From positions 43,646,245 through 43,710,244 of the forward strand of contig OX638372.1 of the NCBI GenBank assembly GCA_951812925.1: a stretch of 64,000 bases of DNA. The letters run 5' to 3'. This document shows, in pieces, positions 35,536 to 46,753 of the stretch (positions are counted from its first letter, which is position 1; every line of letters begins with the position of its first letter). Source of the stretch: Calliopum simillimum (lineage: Eukaryota > Arthropoda > Insecta > Diptera > Lauxaniidae). Below the pieces are notes generated by a model. It did no database searches, was not told the DNA's origin, and saw only the letters and a list, made by a program, of their open reading frames with translations. Made by a program: the position numbers and the translations under genes.

Positions 35536-36355
35536 TGTATACCCTAAACCCAGGCTTTATTCACTTTGTTCTTCCGTTTGTAACTAAAAGGAGTCGTGGC
35601 AGGTATAGAAAGGCATATATATTCTTGATCAGCGTCACTTCCTGAGTCGATATAGCTATTTCCATCTACTTGTCCGTCAATTCGTTGAAATATTTTTCAC
35701 GGAAATACTAAGCAAGATAATTCGATGAAATTTGATACACTACTTCCGTCATAAAAGTTGTCTTGTGGGATTGAAAATGAGCGTAATTGGTCTACGGAAA
35801 AGTATATATGTATATGTTCTTGATCAGCGTCACCTCCTGAGTCGATATTGCCATTTCTGTCTATATGTCTGTCAATCCGTTGAAATATTTTTCACGGGAA
35901 AACTAACCAAGATAATTCGATGAAATTTGATACACTACTTCCGTCATAAAAGTTATCTTGTGGGATTGAAAACTAGCGAAATCGGTTTACGGACACGCCC
36001 ACCTCCCATACAAAAAATATTGGGCAAGAGAGCCACTAAATAAGCAAAAGTTTCAAAATGCTATCCTGAAAGCTTTTTTGAGATAATCCAACCAAATTAT
36101 ATTCAAATACTGAAGGCAGTAAATGCAAGCTCAGAGAAAGTTTACGTATTTCTGTAGAGCCAGCGTTATTTGAGGTAAAGAAACAAAATTTCGCAAAGAA
36201 ACTTGGAAAAGTTAGTTCAAGATCTGAGCAAAACTTTGTTGAATTAGATAAAGAGAGCGGGGCACCTCCCGTACAAGAAATATTTTCAAAATACTGCACT
36301 GTAGGGTATTTAATGCATGGCCAAGCCAAAAGTAACACCCTTGCTAGTTTATCTT
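35536..36355 (+). repeat. Dispersed fly repeat, copy B
   Basis: It begins ATACCCTAAACCCAGG and CACTTTGTTCTTCCG, with GTGGCAGGTATAGAAAGG. The body segment with GATCAGCGTCAC, CTGAGTCGATAT and TCACGG-AA-ACTAA-CAAGATA is duplicated in tandem (about 35610-35800 and 35815-36000). The end reads GTAACACCCTTGCTAGTT. No protein is encoded. Confidence 0.75.
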
Positions 36356-37146
36356 ATTTTAGGTCAGGAAATTTTAGAGGAGGAGATTAGTACTTTCAAC
36401 TATCAGGTTTTATACCTAACAGTTACCTTGTCTCGTTTATAGCCTTAAAAATGATGAAAAAACGTTAATGTCAAAATTTTAGGATAAAATAACTCAAAAT
36501 CTGGAACTGATGGGGCAATTTTGAGACCATATTCGGATTCAACATCAAAAACTACATCGGAATTAACTCTTTTTGTTTCTATTTATTGATTATAAATTTT
36601 TTAATGCATTTAAGTTCAAAAATAATAAGTAAAAATGCAATATCTTGTAAACGATAACAGGTAGGATCCAGACTTTGGTTTTTAAATGAACAAACAGGCA
36701 GACTACTTTCTGTATAATAATTTTTCGAGTCCATTTCAGTCATCCTTTTTTTTGACATTGGTATAGAACGCAGTACTAAAAAATGGGTTTCTACGGCCCT
36801 GGATTAAAAAAGTGTCATTCAGTGCTATATATGCTTCATCCTTAAGTTATTACAAACATATTCCCGGAAAAACATTTTGAGTGCAAAAATTTTTTATTTA
36901 AAACACGATAGGATAAGCGTGTTGCCTAGTGGTTGCTTTTGAATGTAAAATTTTATTTCGACTATTCCTGGAACTGCACATAGTGAGAGAATTCGACTAA
37001 ATGATTTATGAGCTCAATATCACCTTTAGGGATTACTTCTGTTTTGTAAATTTGAGTTCAATCTTTTTTTTATATTTTACTCCAACGACATATTTCTTAT
37101 GAGTCCATTGTTTTTATATATATATATATTTTTTTTTTTTTCATAG
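36356..37146. other. Intron end; tRNA-like segment at 36913-36972
   Basis: GTTGCCTAGTGGTTGC resembles a tRNA A box, and TTTCGACTATTCC, about 35 bp on, resembles a B box. It does not fold into an intact tRNA by eye. The interval ends in TA repeats and poly-T (37119-37140), serving as the acceptor tract of exon 2. Confidence 0.35.
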
Positions 37147-37331
37147 TGAATTCGAAAAACTCAATAAATCCGATGTCTATTACAACAATGAGTTGGCTTT
37201 CACCACAGCTGAAAAATATTTGGGAATACCTGCATTACTCGATGCCGAGGATATGGCAACATACGAAGTGCCCGATAGATTATCGATACTCACTTATTTA
37301 TCGCAATTTTATCAAGCATTTGCGGCACAAA
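37147..37331 (+). CDS. MICAL-like: MICAL-like protein, exon 2: C-terminal half of the CH domain
   Basis: The exon completes codon 51 (Ile) and encodes 61 more residues, including [40 protein letters not shown] and [18 protein letters not shown]. The LAF-x2[13 protein letters not shown] and [13 protein letters not shown] patterns are typical of MICAL-like CH domains, more than of EHBP1 or spectrin-type ones. The exon ends Q plus one base at a GTAAGT donor (37332), phase 1. There are no stops or frameshifts. The LIM and Rab-binding parts must be encoded further downstream. I could not find a matching exon in the remaining 26.7 kb. Confidence 0.93.
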
Positions 37332-37371
37332 GTAAGTAAATTTCTTTTGCATTAAAACATTACAAATTTAC

Positions 37372-38473
37372 TCACGGGGTAACTAGTTAAGCAAAATTCA
37401 ATCGGCGAATTAGAGCGTACAATAACTAAGTATGCTTTCTTCTATCACATTTGCATGTACATATGTGTGTAGTACATGTGATTTAACGCGAGTTTTATCT
37501 CTTCCTTCAAATAAAGGAGAAATCCAATATGGTAAAACATGAAAAAGTTTAGTAAAACAAACAAAAAACATCTAATTTAACGATTTAGAAACAACAACTA
37601 CTCCAGCAACAACAAAAAAAAAACCCAACATAAAACTTTACTTACCTGAAGCATGATTTTAACGGCTTTAAAGCAAACAACAGCAATAGTGCCTAAAACT
37701 ACCACTGAGGGGCGCATTTTATGTTTTACGTTCGAATGCACCTTGTGTGCACTTTTTTTTTTTTTTGTGAAAATAGTCTTTTTTTTTTTTTGTTTTTTTA
37801 ATGTTTTGTTATTGTTTTGTTTACACTGATCAATTTCTTTTCTGCACTCCCCATGCACTTCCAAAAGAATCACAAAAGCGGAACCAATTTTTTTTTTTTT
37901 TTTTTTATTGTGGAATGAGTTGGGAAGTACAGGGCCTGCATTTGTATCTGGTGCTGTGCAGTGCTGAGTGGATTTTAAGTTTAATACTCATATTGTTTGT
38001 TATTAATTGCAAGTATATTGGTTTTGTTTTTATTGTTATTATTTTTTTTTTTCCTTTTTTTGAAAATTGTACCTAGTATATCTCGAATTTTATTGTTCCG
38101 TAGAATGATCATGAATTGACTGCTGTCGTATTCATTGTTGTCTAGGTATATCTCATTTGAAAAATATTATATAAAACATTTATAATAAGCTTTTTCCAAA
38201 TGATTTTCACAAGCTTACTAAAATGTGTCCAATTTCGATTATTAAACAATTTAAAATCAAGAATTATCAAATATTTTGCGAGTACACTTTCAAAAAAAAT
38301 TCAAAAAGTTCTCAGCTCACTGTTTGTAACACCTCTTTCAGATTTTTGGGTGTAATCGTGTACGTAGAATTTCCGAGAATGTTTTTTTTTTTTTTTTTTT
38401 TTGAATCAGTCTATTATACATAAATAGTAGCTGGCGAAAATTTTTCATTGGACATTGAGTCTTGGTCATAGTT
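37372..38473. other. Non-coding intron DNA with a dispersed-repeat fragment
   Basis: Segment 38150-38290 (AGCTTTTTCCAAATGATTTT and CAATTTCGATTATTAAACAA) is repeated at 52860-52975. Several poly-T tracts occur (37747, 37778, 37889-37908, 38382-38402). No gene was recognised. Confidence 0.5.
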
Positions 38474-39060
38474 ATACCCTACACAAAGGGTATATGCACT
38501 TTGTCCATCAGTTTGTATCGTAGAGAAGGAAGCGTGACAGGTATGGAAAAGTATATATGTATATTCTTGATCACCGTCACCTACTGAGTCGATGTAGCTA
38601 TGTCCGTCTGTCTGACTGGGTGGTTGAGTGTGCGTGAAAATAAATTTTTTGGGAAAACTGAGCAAGATAATTCAATAAAATTTGGTACACTGCCTTCATC
38701 AAAGTTATCACGTGAGATTGAAAATGAGCAAAATCGGTCAAAGGACACGCCTACCGCCCATACAAAAAATATTTTCAAAATATAACTTTAGTATTATTTT
38801 TAACGACAATGCAACCAAAATACACATATATACTGCGAATTGTAAGCGCAAGCTCTAAAAAAAACTGGGCGAATTCTGACCAGAGGTCGTGCCACCTCCC
38901 ATATAAGCAAAAGTTTTAAAACGCTATACTGAAAAAGTTTTTTGAGATTTGAATTTCACTTAAATACTAAGGACTATAAACGCACGTTCTGAGTTAAAAC
39001 TGAGCTAACTCGGACAAGAGGGTGTGGCGTGAAATAATGTATACCACTTCTAGTCCAAAT
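38474..39060 (+). repeat. Dispersed fly repeat, copy C
   Basis: It begins ATACCCTACACAAAGGGTAT, then CACTTTGTCCATCAG, GCGTGACAGGTATGGAAAAG, TGAGTCGATGTAGCTATGTC, then units with ACACGCCTACCGCCCATAC and GCCACCTCCCATATAAGC. The order matches copies A and B. Confidence 0.75.
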
Positions 39061-39974
39061 TACTTATTTTGCTTATCACTATTTTTCAGCAGCTATTGTA
39101 TGACAGATTCCACATGAGTTATGTTAAACTGTGATAATAAACTGATCTGCACCATTTTTCTTCTTTAATGTCTTGAAAATCTTAAAGAAGATCCACGGTT
39201 TTTGAATGTCTAATGGTCTTATTGCGAGAACAACAGCTAATTTCACGCTTCGGAAGGAATCTTAGAATGGATCATGTTAGCACCACTTCAAAGAAATGTT
39301 CGTCCATTTAGAAAAAGCATCAAATGTTTTTCTTGCCCTTTCTTGCGCTTTAAACTTTCTGCAAAGGATTAGGTTCAAACATCACCACCACGAGAACAAT
39401 TTTTGAGCATTGATCCTCAGCTTCCAATAAGTACTTTATAAGTAATATATACATTGTTATTAAGAGTTTGTGATATAATGTCACTTAAAAATTTCACTTC
39501 ACACAAACAAAAGAGGATCATCAGCATAAGCAACCAGGGCTTGCCGACAGATAATTTTTCCCCTAAAAAGCAGGCAACAGTGTCACAAAACTAAATTGGG
39601 CGAATCTAATTGAAAGCTGATTCTTCACACTCACTTATTGCATAACTACGGCGACGATGAGCAACACAGACTCAAGAAGTCTTAACAAAATCATAAAGCC
39701 ATGAACCGTAATGTTTAGTACTTGGAAAATTTTAAGCTCAGAGAGACAAAAAAAAAAAAAATCAAATGAAAGAAAAACCTCAGTAACGCAAGCAAATTTG
39801 ATTGTGGGAACAAAAGTAACATCACAAAAACCAAAAAAAAAAAGTACATCGACAGCAACATCATTAAAATGATTATGTAATGTATTAACGTGCAGCAGCA
39901 GATCCAGCAACAGCATTAGATGTTACTCTGCCAAAAACCACGCCAACTGCTGAATACAATAGCGAACTTATAAC
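39061..39974. other. Non-coding intron DNA
   Basis: Mixed composition with no repeat structure seen. Open frames lack recognisable patterns. Confidence 0.4.
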
Positions 39975-40232
39975 TTGAAAATTAGAAAGAAAAACAAAGA
40001 TTTAACATTTTCCAAATGCAAACAAACAGCAGTGGCGTGGAAGGGGGAAGATTGGAGACGGGGGGTTATTGAGCATAAAGAGTCATATACTGTGAAAGAG
40101 GTGTACCAGTTGGAGGAGGTAATGAGGGTTGGTACGAGTAGGCAGGCGGCAAAATTATTTAGATGGCACACATTTGATGAAGTTGAACATCTTGTTGAAA
40201 ACCTGAAGGCAACCTTTGGCTGTTTGTTGTGA
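39975..40232 (+). other. Unrecognised 85-codon open frame
   Basis: The frame starts MKIRKKNKDLTFSKCK and includes AVAWKGEDWRRGVIEHKES, YTVKEVYQLEEVMRVGTSRQ and KLFRWHTFDEVEHLVENLK. Its residue mix is less A/T-driven than other frames nearby, and helical segments rich in E/V/L are likely. I do not recognise a family. It could be chance, an old transposon fragment, or a small nested gene. The start context is not informative and no splice sites are obvious. Confidence 0.2.
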
Positions 40233-41180
40233 CTCGCTTATTCGCTTTTTATTATCCGTCCGTCCATAGCATTGGTAAATCACGATTTTTCCAGCGACTG
40301 AGTTTATTGTGATTTTAATATAATAACGAAGCAACAGCAACAACAACAACACCAGCTACAAAGTATCATCAACTTGTTAACGTTTTTTCTTCATCTTCAT
40401 CTCTTCCATGTTACATGCGCTATGATTTTGTAATACTCGGCAACTGTTGCTTCTTCATTTTTTTCTGACTTTGCTCGCGTAGTGATTTTCACGCATGCTT
40501 AGGAAAATTGTTGAAAATCTGAAAATAATTTGGTTTTTTTTTTTTTATTAGGTAGGGCAAGACAGGGTTTGGTAAGATAGGGTATGGCAGTGTAGTTGTT
40601 CACTTCGTTTTGGTTGGGATGTTTTTCTAAACCAAGCGTTAATAATTTAATAGTGATTTGTTTTGCATTGTGATTTTTTGTTGTAAGTGTTGTCAAAGTA
40701 ACAGTCTACGTTACAGATTTCAAGACGATCGATTTGCTTGGTGAGTGCATTTCAGAAATTCCAAAATGTTTAAGTTCAAGTTAATGTATTATAGAAATCG
40801 TGCAAAGTGTTGGGTTGTCAGATGGTCTGGATACGTCTGATTATCCAAATATTCAGTCTGATATCTAAATAATCCGAAATGAGTATAAGAGTATGTCCAG
40901 ATAAAATTGAGACAAAAAAATATTGCCATGTTAGATATTGCATTTGTTACAACTTACTTATTGTGTTTTTAGAATTTTTAGTTAAATAAAAATTTTGTAT
41001 GAAATTAAAGGTCACACTAACAGTTAATATTCTACATATGTAGTTAAAGGTTAGCTAAATATTTTTAAATCAGCCCTTAATGCCTTGAGTTCCTGGGTAT
41101 AAACTACGAATGAACTGCTAAAGTGCTTTAAGTTTGCTAATTGATATCCTTTAAACTTTTAGAATCTCTGTGGCTTATTA
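40233..41180. other. Non-coding intron DNA before the satellite
   Basis: Contains CAACAGCAACAACAAC triplets at about 40330-40350 and poly-T at about 40534-40547. No gene pattern was seen. Confidence 0.4.
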
Positions 41181-42093
41181 ATTTATTCACTTTTTCATTA
41201 ATTCATTTATATATTTATACATTTATTAAATTTTTCATTTATTCATTTATTACTTTATTCATTTATTCATTTATTCATTTATTCATTTATTCATTTATTC
41301 ATTTATTCATTTATTCATTTATTCATTTATTCCTTTATTCATTTATTCATTTATTCATTTATTCATTTATTCATTTATTCATTTATTCATTTATTCATTT
41401 ATTCATTTATTCATTTATTCATTTATTCATTTATTCATTTATTCATTTATTCATTTATTCATTTATTCATTTATTCATTTATTCATTTATTCATTTATTC
41501 ATTTATTCATTTATTCATTTATTCATTTATTCATTTATTCATTTATTCATTTATTCATTTATTCATTTATTCATTTATTCATTTATTCATTTATTCATTT
41601 ATTCATTTATTCATTTATTCATTTATTCATTTATTCATTTATTCATTTATTCATTTATTCATTTATTCATTTATTCATTTATTCATTTATTCATTTATTC
41701 ATTTATTCATTTATTCATTTATTCATTTATTCATTTATTCATTTATTCATTTATTCATTTATTCATTTATTCATTTATTCATTTATTCATTTATTCATTT
41801 ATTCATTTATTCATTTATTCATTTATTCATTTATTCATTTATTCATTTATTCATTTATTCATTTATTCATTTATTCATTTATTCATTTATTCATTTATTC
41901 ATTTATTCATTTATTCATTTATTCATTTATTCATTTATTCATTTATTCATTTATTCATTTATTCATTTATTCATTTATTCATTTATTCATTTATTCATTT
42001 ATTCATTTATTCATTTATTCATTTATTCATTTATTCATTTATTAATTTATTCATTTATTCATTTATTCATATATTCATTTTTTCATTTATTTA
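41181..42093 (+). repeat. ATTCATTT octamer satellite, block 1
   Basis: About 900 bp of the 8 bp unit ATTCATTT, almost pure from about 41254 to 42077 (about 100 units), with single-base variants at about 41333 (ATTCCTTT) and 42043 (ATTAATTT) and degenerate units at both edges. Because the octamer has no stop in any forward frame, it yields an artefactual open frame of 325 codons (repeating SFIHLFIY); this is not a protein. Confidence 0.98.
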
Positions 42094-42449
42094 TGTATTC
42101 ATATCTGACCAAATTTAAACAAAGTAGCTTGTATAGTTTGCGAGACAAAACATGTTACGAAGTAAGAGATACTAACGTGTAAGAGGCACGAGAATATACA
42201 TATGTATGTGATACGAAGTAAAAATCCGAATTCGTGTAAATTTAGGAGGTAAGTGGTTTCGCACTTTCAATGTCAGAAACTTGTATTCAAGTAAGCTCAT
42301 GCAGTAGGAGTCACGTGGTCAAATGGATAGCGCTTTATTAAATGCAAAGGATTTTTTTTTTGCTAACGATGAAAGAAGGGTAATTCAGTGCTAAAAACGA
42401 AAGTACTTCTTTTCTTGACTTTTGTCGGAAATTTTCTCTTGTTGTAGTT

Positions 42450-44370
42450 ATCTTTTAAAGAACATCCATTTTGATAAAGAGTCTAACCTTACATACGTAA
42501 ATTCATCCTGTCTATGTGGTTTTATTTGAAACCATTTTTTACATAAGTACTTCATCTTTTCGATATTTATTGATATCCTCAATATTTTTAGGCATTTTTC
42601 GCAATGCTCAAAAAATCTTTTGAAAATAATTACTATATGTAAATGGCGCGATTATTGTGAGACAGTGTATAATTTTTACTATACCCGATTCAATTTCTTT
42701 GAGTCCGTTGTTGTAGTTTGTACGATATAAAAATTATAGGGTATTTTCATCTTTTTCAACTGCATAATTACATATAAGAATATACGCATCTACTTATATT
42801 TGTATTAATTAAATAAACATAAAAAAACGAAAGTATTTTCCTTTTGACATACTAATTGTTACTTTAAGATTTTGTTTACATGTTTAATAAGCAGCCTAAC
42901 GACAATATGACCCGAGGACGGACCAATGAGTTATAGTCAAGTTTTGATTATAATTACAGCACTTCCGTTCAAACAAACTTAATTTCCAACTCGATGTATT
43001 AATTAAGCGCCCAGACAGCAAGTCAGACATTTAAAATTTAATTTCTTCATTCCCTCTTTTTATCATATTTCTCCATATGGATACTTCGATCAGCAATAAT
43101 TGAAAAGTTAACTATGCAGTGTTTTCTTTCTTGAATTAAAATTAATTATCTTTTCATTAAAAAGTCATTAGAAGAAATCAAATCATTGTCATTGCACCAG
43201 ACTGATATTGTTGCTGTTGCTGTGTAATACATCAATCAAGCCCGTATTTTAAAAGTGAAAAAATAATAAAGTTTTTAATCATCACTTTAATACAATTGCT
43301 ATGAAAGTCTGTACTGACTTAAAGACTACATAGACATGAGGCTGTTTGTCTGTCTGTCTGTCTATCTATTGGGCTGACCGGCTGTCAGTGCTTAACTTAT
43401 TTTACATTTGTAATGACAATAAATACCAACTACTGCAAACGCCGCTTACACAGGAGAGTGGAGATTTCAACCAAGACCAGCCAAAAAAAAGGAAATATAT
43501 TCACGACTTTTAACGACCTAACAATGCAAAATGAACAAATGCACACGTTCAACATATGAAATCACAATAAGTTAAGTTGCAAAAAAAAAAAGTTCGTTGT
43601 CGCGGCGCGCGGTCTACCGATCAAAAGTGATCTTACACAATAGTAGCCCCCCGTTTTTTGTTTACTAATATCCCCTCCGAGACAGTGAGGGACGACCACA
43701 CTTGCAAACTTGCATCTGTGCGAACAAATCTTCTGCTGCTGCAACAGGAGAAAGTATTTTACCGCCGCGCTATCATGTCACGATTAGAGTAGGTGGCCGT
43801 TACCAGATACAACATTGCACGATCGTTGTCTACAGGGAAGCCGCCTGCTGTTTGCCGCTTCCTATCCACCATAGTAAATAGAAGCGACTTTTGTCTGGAG
43901 GTTTGCTTTGCTAAAAAAAGAAGGCAAAAACATTTCAACGATACACATAGAGTAAAGTATTCAAATAAATTATAGTCTCTTGGCTTTGTCTGGGCCATCA
44001 ACGCGAGACACAACAAAGACGCAGTGATCGTGCTATTGTCGTGTTCGAGTTCTATTCAAATTTTATGGAAATTACAATTGGGTATGAAATTGCATATTGT
44101 GGCGGTGGTGGTGGCGGTAGTGCATAGGTAATTTAATTCGACTGCATTATGTCGGGGTCAGGTCAGCGCGATGTTGTTTTGCAGCTGCAGTCGGTGATTG
44201 TTGCTCTGCTGTCAATGAAAACAAAAGTTACATTTTTCATATGAGAAAGTGAAATGATTTTGTTTTGTTTTCATTTCTCTTCACTTTCGTTTATCTCTTT
44301 TGAAAGGAAATAAATTAAAAATGGATTATTGAAATATTACCACATAGAAATGTTGAATTTACGTTTGTAA
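42450..44370. other. Interior between the inverted arms
   Basis: It contains a CTGTCTGTCTGTCTAT run (43348-43366), a GGCGGTGGTGGTGGCGG run (44101-44117) and a more GC-rich part at about 43590-44190. Minus-strand frames at 43562-43744 and 43759-44016 have no recognisable domains. Confidence 0.4.
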
Positions 44371-44756
44371 AATTGGAAACAAGGGAAAATTTTAGACTAA
44401 AGTCAAGAAAAGAAGTACATTCTTTTTTAGTACAGAATCACCCTTTCTTCTTAATTTAATATAGATGTTTCTACTTCGTACCACGTATATACTCGTGCCT
44501 CGTACACGATAGTCTCTTTCTTCCTAACGATTGATCGATAAGACACTCAACACGTTGTGTATCGCAAACTACACAAGATATTTTGTTGAAACTTTGTTGG
44601 ATATAAATACCACACACAGAAGTGAGTGCAATTAAAAGATTGACACGCCCACTTTTTGTGGATTGAAATAATATATTCTTATACTAACATATGATATCTT
44701 GTAACCTATGCCAGATATTTCGGTGAAATAACTTAATAAATGATTAAGTATTGTAA

Positions 44757-45990
44757 ATAATAAATGAATAAGTGAATAAATGAATAAATGAATAAATGAA
44801 TAAATGAATAAATGAATAAATGAATAAATCAATAAATGAATAAATGAATAAATGAATAAATGAATAAATGAATAAATGAATAAATGAATAAATGAATAAA
44901 TGAATAAATGAATAAATGAATAAATGAATAAATGAATAAATGAATAAATGAATAAATGAATAAATGAATAAATGAATAAATGAATAAATGAATAAATGAA
45001 TAAATGAATAAATGAATAAATGAATAAATGAATAAATGAATAAATGAATAAATGAATAAATGAATAAATGAATAAATGAATAAATGAATAAATGAATAAA
45101 TGAATAAATGAATAAATGAATAAATGAATAAATGAATAAATGAATAAATGAATAAATGAATAAATGAATAAATGAATAAATGAATAAATGAATAAATGAA
45201 TAAATGACTAAATGAATAAATGAATAAATGAATAAATGAATAAATGAATAAATGAATAAATGAATAAATGAATAAATGAATAAATGAATAAATGAATAAA
45301 TGAATAAATGAATAAATGAATAAATGAATAAATGAATAAATGAATAAATGAATAAATGAATAAATGAATAAATGAATAAATGAATAAATGAATAAATGAA
45401 TAAATGAATAAATGAATAAATGAATAAATGAATAAATGAATAAATGAATAAATGAATAAATGAATAAATGAATAAATGAATAAATGAATAAATGAATAAA
45501 TGAATAAATGAATAAATAAATAAATGAATAAATGAATAAATGAATAAATGAATAAATGAATAAATAAATAAATGAATAAATGAATAAATGAATAAATGAA
45601 TAAATGAATAAATGAATAAATGAATAAATGAATAAATGAATAAATGAATAAATGAATAAATGAATAAATGAATAAATGAATAAATGAATAAATGAATAAA
45701 TGAATAAATGAATAAATGAGTAAATGAATAAATGAATAAATGAATAAATGAATAAATGAATAAATGAATAAATGAATAAATGAATAAATGAATAAATGAA
45801 TAAATGAATAAATGAATAAATGAATAAATGAATAAATGAATAAATGAATAAATGAATAAATGAATAAATGAATAAATGAATAAATGAATAAATGAATAAA
45901 TGAATAAATGAATAAATGAATAAATGAATAAATGAATACATGAATACATGAATACATGAATACATGAATGCATGAATAAACGAATAAATG
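44757..45990 (-). repeat. ATTCATTT octamer satellite, block 2 (inverted)
   Basis: About 1.2 kb of AAATGAAT, almost pure from about 44774 to 45935 (about 145 units). Variants are few: CAATAAAT near 44828, GACTAAAT near 45207, two AATAAATAAATAAATG variants 48 bp (six units) apart near 45513 and 45561, and GAGTAAAT near 45719. The distal edge has four AATACATG units. All three minus-strand frames are open only because the unit lacks stops. Confidence 0.98.
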
Positions 45991-46553
45991 GTTTAATGGA
46001 TTTAATCGAATTGTGCAGTGAGCGACTCATAGATATGTACTTAATAGAAGATTTTTAATTTTAGATCTTCAATGAGTGGTGGAATACAAGAATTGAAATT
46101 AAACAAATTCAAAATTTATTAAGTGTTAAATGAAAAAACAAAAAGCTCTCATAATTAACATCACCAATAGCTGAGGGCTTTTAAAAATTACCCCTTTGTA
46201 TGGATAATGAAACTAAACGGCACTGACAACACAAGTGTACTCAGTTTCAATAAAAAATTTTAAGAGATGAAAACTTTACACTCTGACTGTAATATAAAAT
46301 CAAAAAATCTTCAAGATATGAAAACTCATCAAAAGCTCAACCAAGTACAACTAAAAGAGTCTCAAGTGCCAATCAAATCGGACATAAACAAAGAGTGCGA
46401 AAGATTTCTAAAAAAATGCACTCATAAAAACAACAAAAACAACACTCAAATCAAATTATAAAAAAAAGAAAAAACTTCATTAATAAAATAAAGTTGTTGT
46501 AATTCGATCATAAGAAAGTGATGACAAGCGGATTTGAAACGCTGACTGAACTT
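45991..46553. other. Non-coding or leader-like DNA
   Basis: A-rich, with a 64-codon frame at 46267-46461 (MKTLHSDCNIKSKNLQDMK...) of Lys/Asn/Gln-rich composition and AATAAAATAAAG at about 46483. It could be an untranslated exon with upstream frames, but nothing proves transcription. Confidence 0.3.
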
Positions 46554-46753
46554 AAAGTCCGTCTGGGTACAAACAAAATCTCAGAAAAGCGTTAAGAGTT
46601 GCATTACAAACAAACAACAACAACAATATGGCTGCAAGTGCAACCAACAACATTAGGATAAATAATACCACCAATGGTGCCGTCGCCGACAGACCACAGC
46701 CGGCCATAATGGATCCAAGCATAATGGTGTTGGACAGTGATCAGTGTTATTGA
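46554..46753 (+). other. Candidate short coding exon, unrecognised
   Basis: An ATG at 46628, preceded by ACAACAACAACAAT, opens 41 codons starting MAASATNNIRINNTTNGAVA and ending with TGA at 46751. Upstream the frame stays open to 46556, and an acceptor-like ATCTCAG ends at 46584. The codon mix (GCC, GTC, CCG, GAC) is unlike the AT-rich surroundings. It could be an alternative first exon, a last exon with AATAAA signals shortly downstream, or chance. Its phase does not match exon 2 of MICAL-like. Confidence 0.3.

Larger units (their letters stand above)
20329..37146 (+). other. Intron 1 of MICAL-like (16,818 bp)
   Basis: It is bounded by GTGAGT (20329) and a long pyrimidine tract ending TTTCATAG (AG at 37145-37146). 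Removing it joins AT and T into an Ile codon and gives an uninterrupted CH domain, which shows that the borders are right. The intron is filled with the mobile elements listed separately, and no other gene was recognised inside it. Confidence 0.9.
41181..45990. mobile_element. 4.8 kb inverted-repeat structure with satellite arms (foldback-like)
   Basis: The two satellite blocks are reverse complements. The unique DNA on their inner sides is also inverted-homologous: 42105-42235 with the reverse complement of 44470-44600 (CTTGTATAGTTTGCGA / CTTGTGTAGTTTGCGA, GGCACGAG-ATATAC, ATACGAAGTA), and 42378-42440 with that of 44388-44450 (AGTACTTCTTTTCTTGAC). Small indels interrupt the match. Arms built from tandem repeats are the hallmark of Drosophila FB elements. 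The interior (42450-44370) has no recognisable transposase, and no target duplication is visible. Confidence 0.55.

Noticed and set aside
37146..37355. Plus frame starting [11 protein letters not shown] over exon 2
   Set aside because: It is in a different frame from the CH domain; the correct reading joins exon 1 through the phase-2 junction.
41141..42118. 325-codon open frame of repeating SFIHLFIY, apparently membrane-like
   Set aside because: It is the translation of the 8 bp satellite, which has no stop in any frame; all three frames are open in the same way.
44744..46030. Three overlapping minus-strand frames of up to 428 codons
   Set aside because: Same satellite artefact on the opposite strand.
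46267..46461. 64-codon Lys/Gln-rich frame as a gene
   Set aside because: Composition follows the A-rich DNA; kept only as possible leader sequence.
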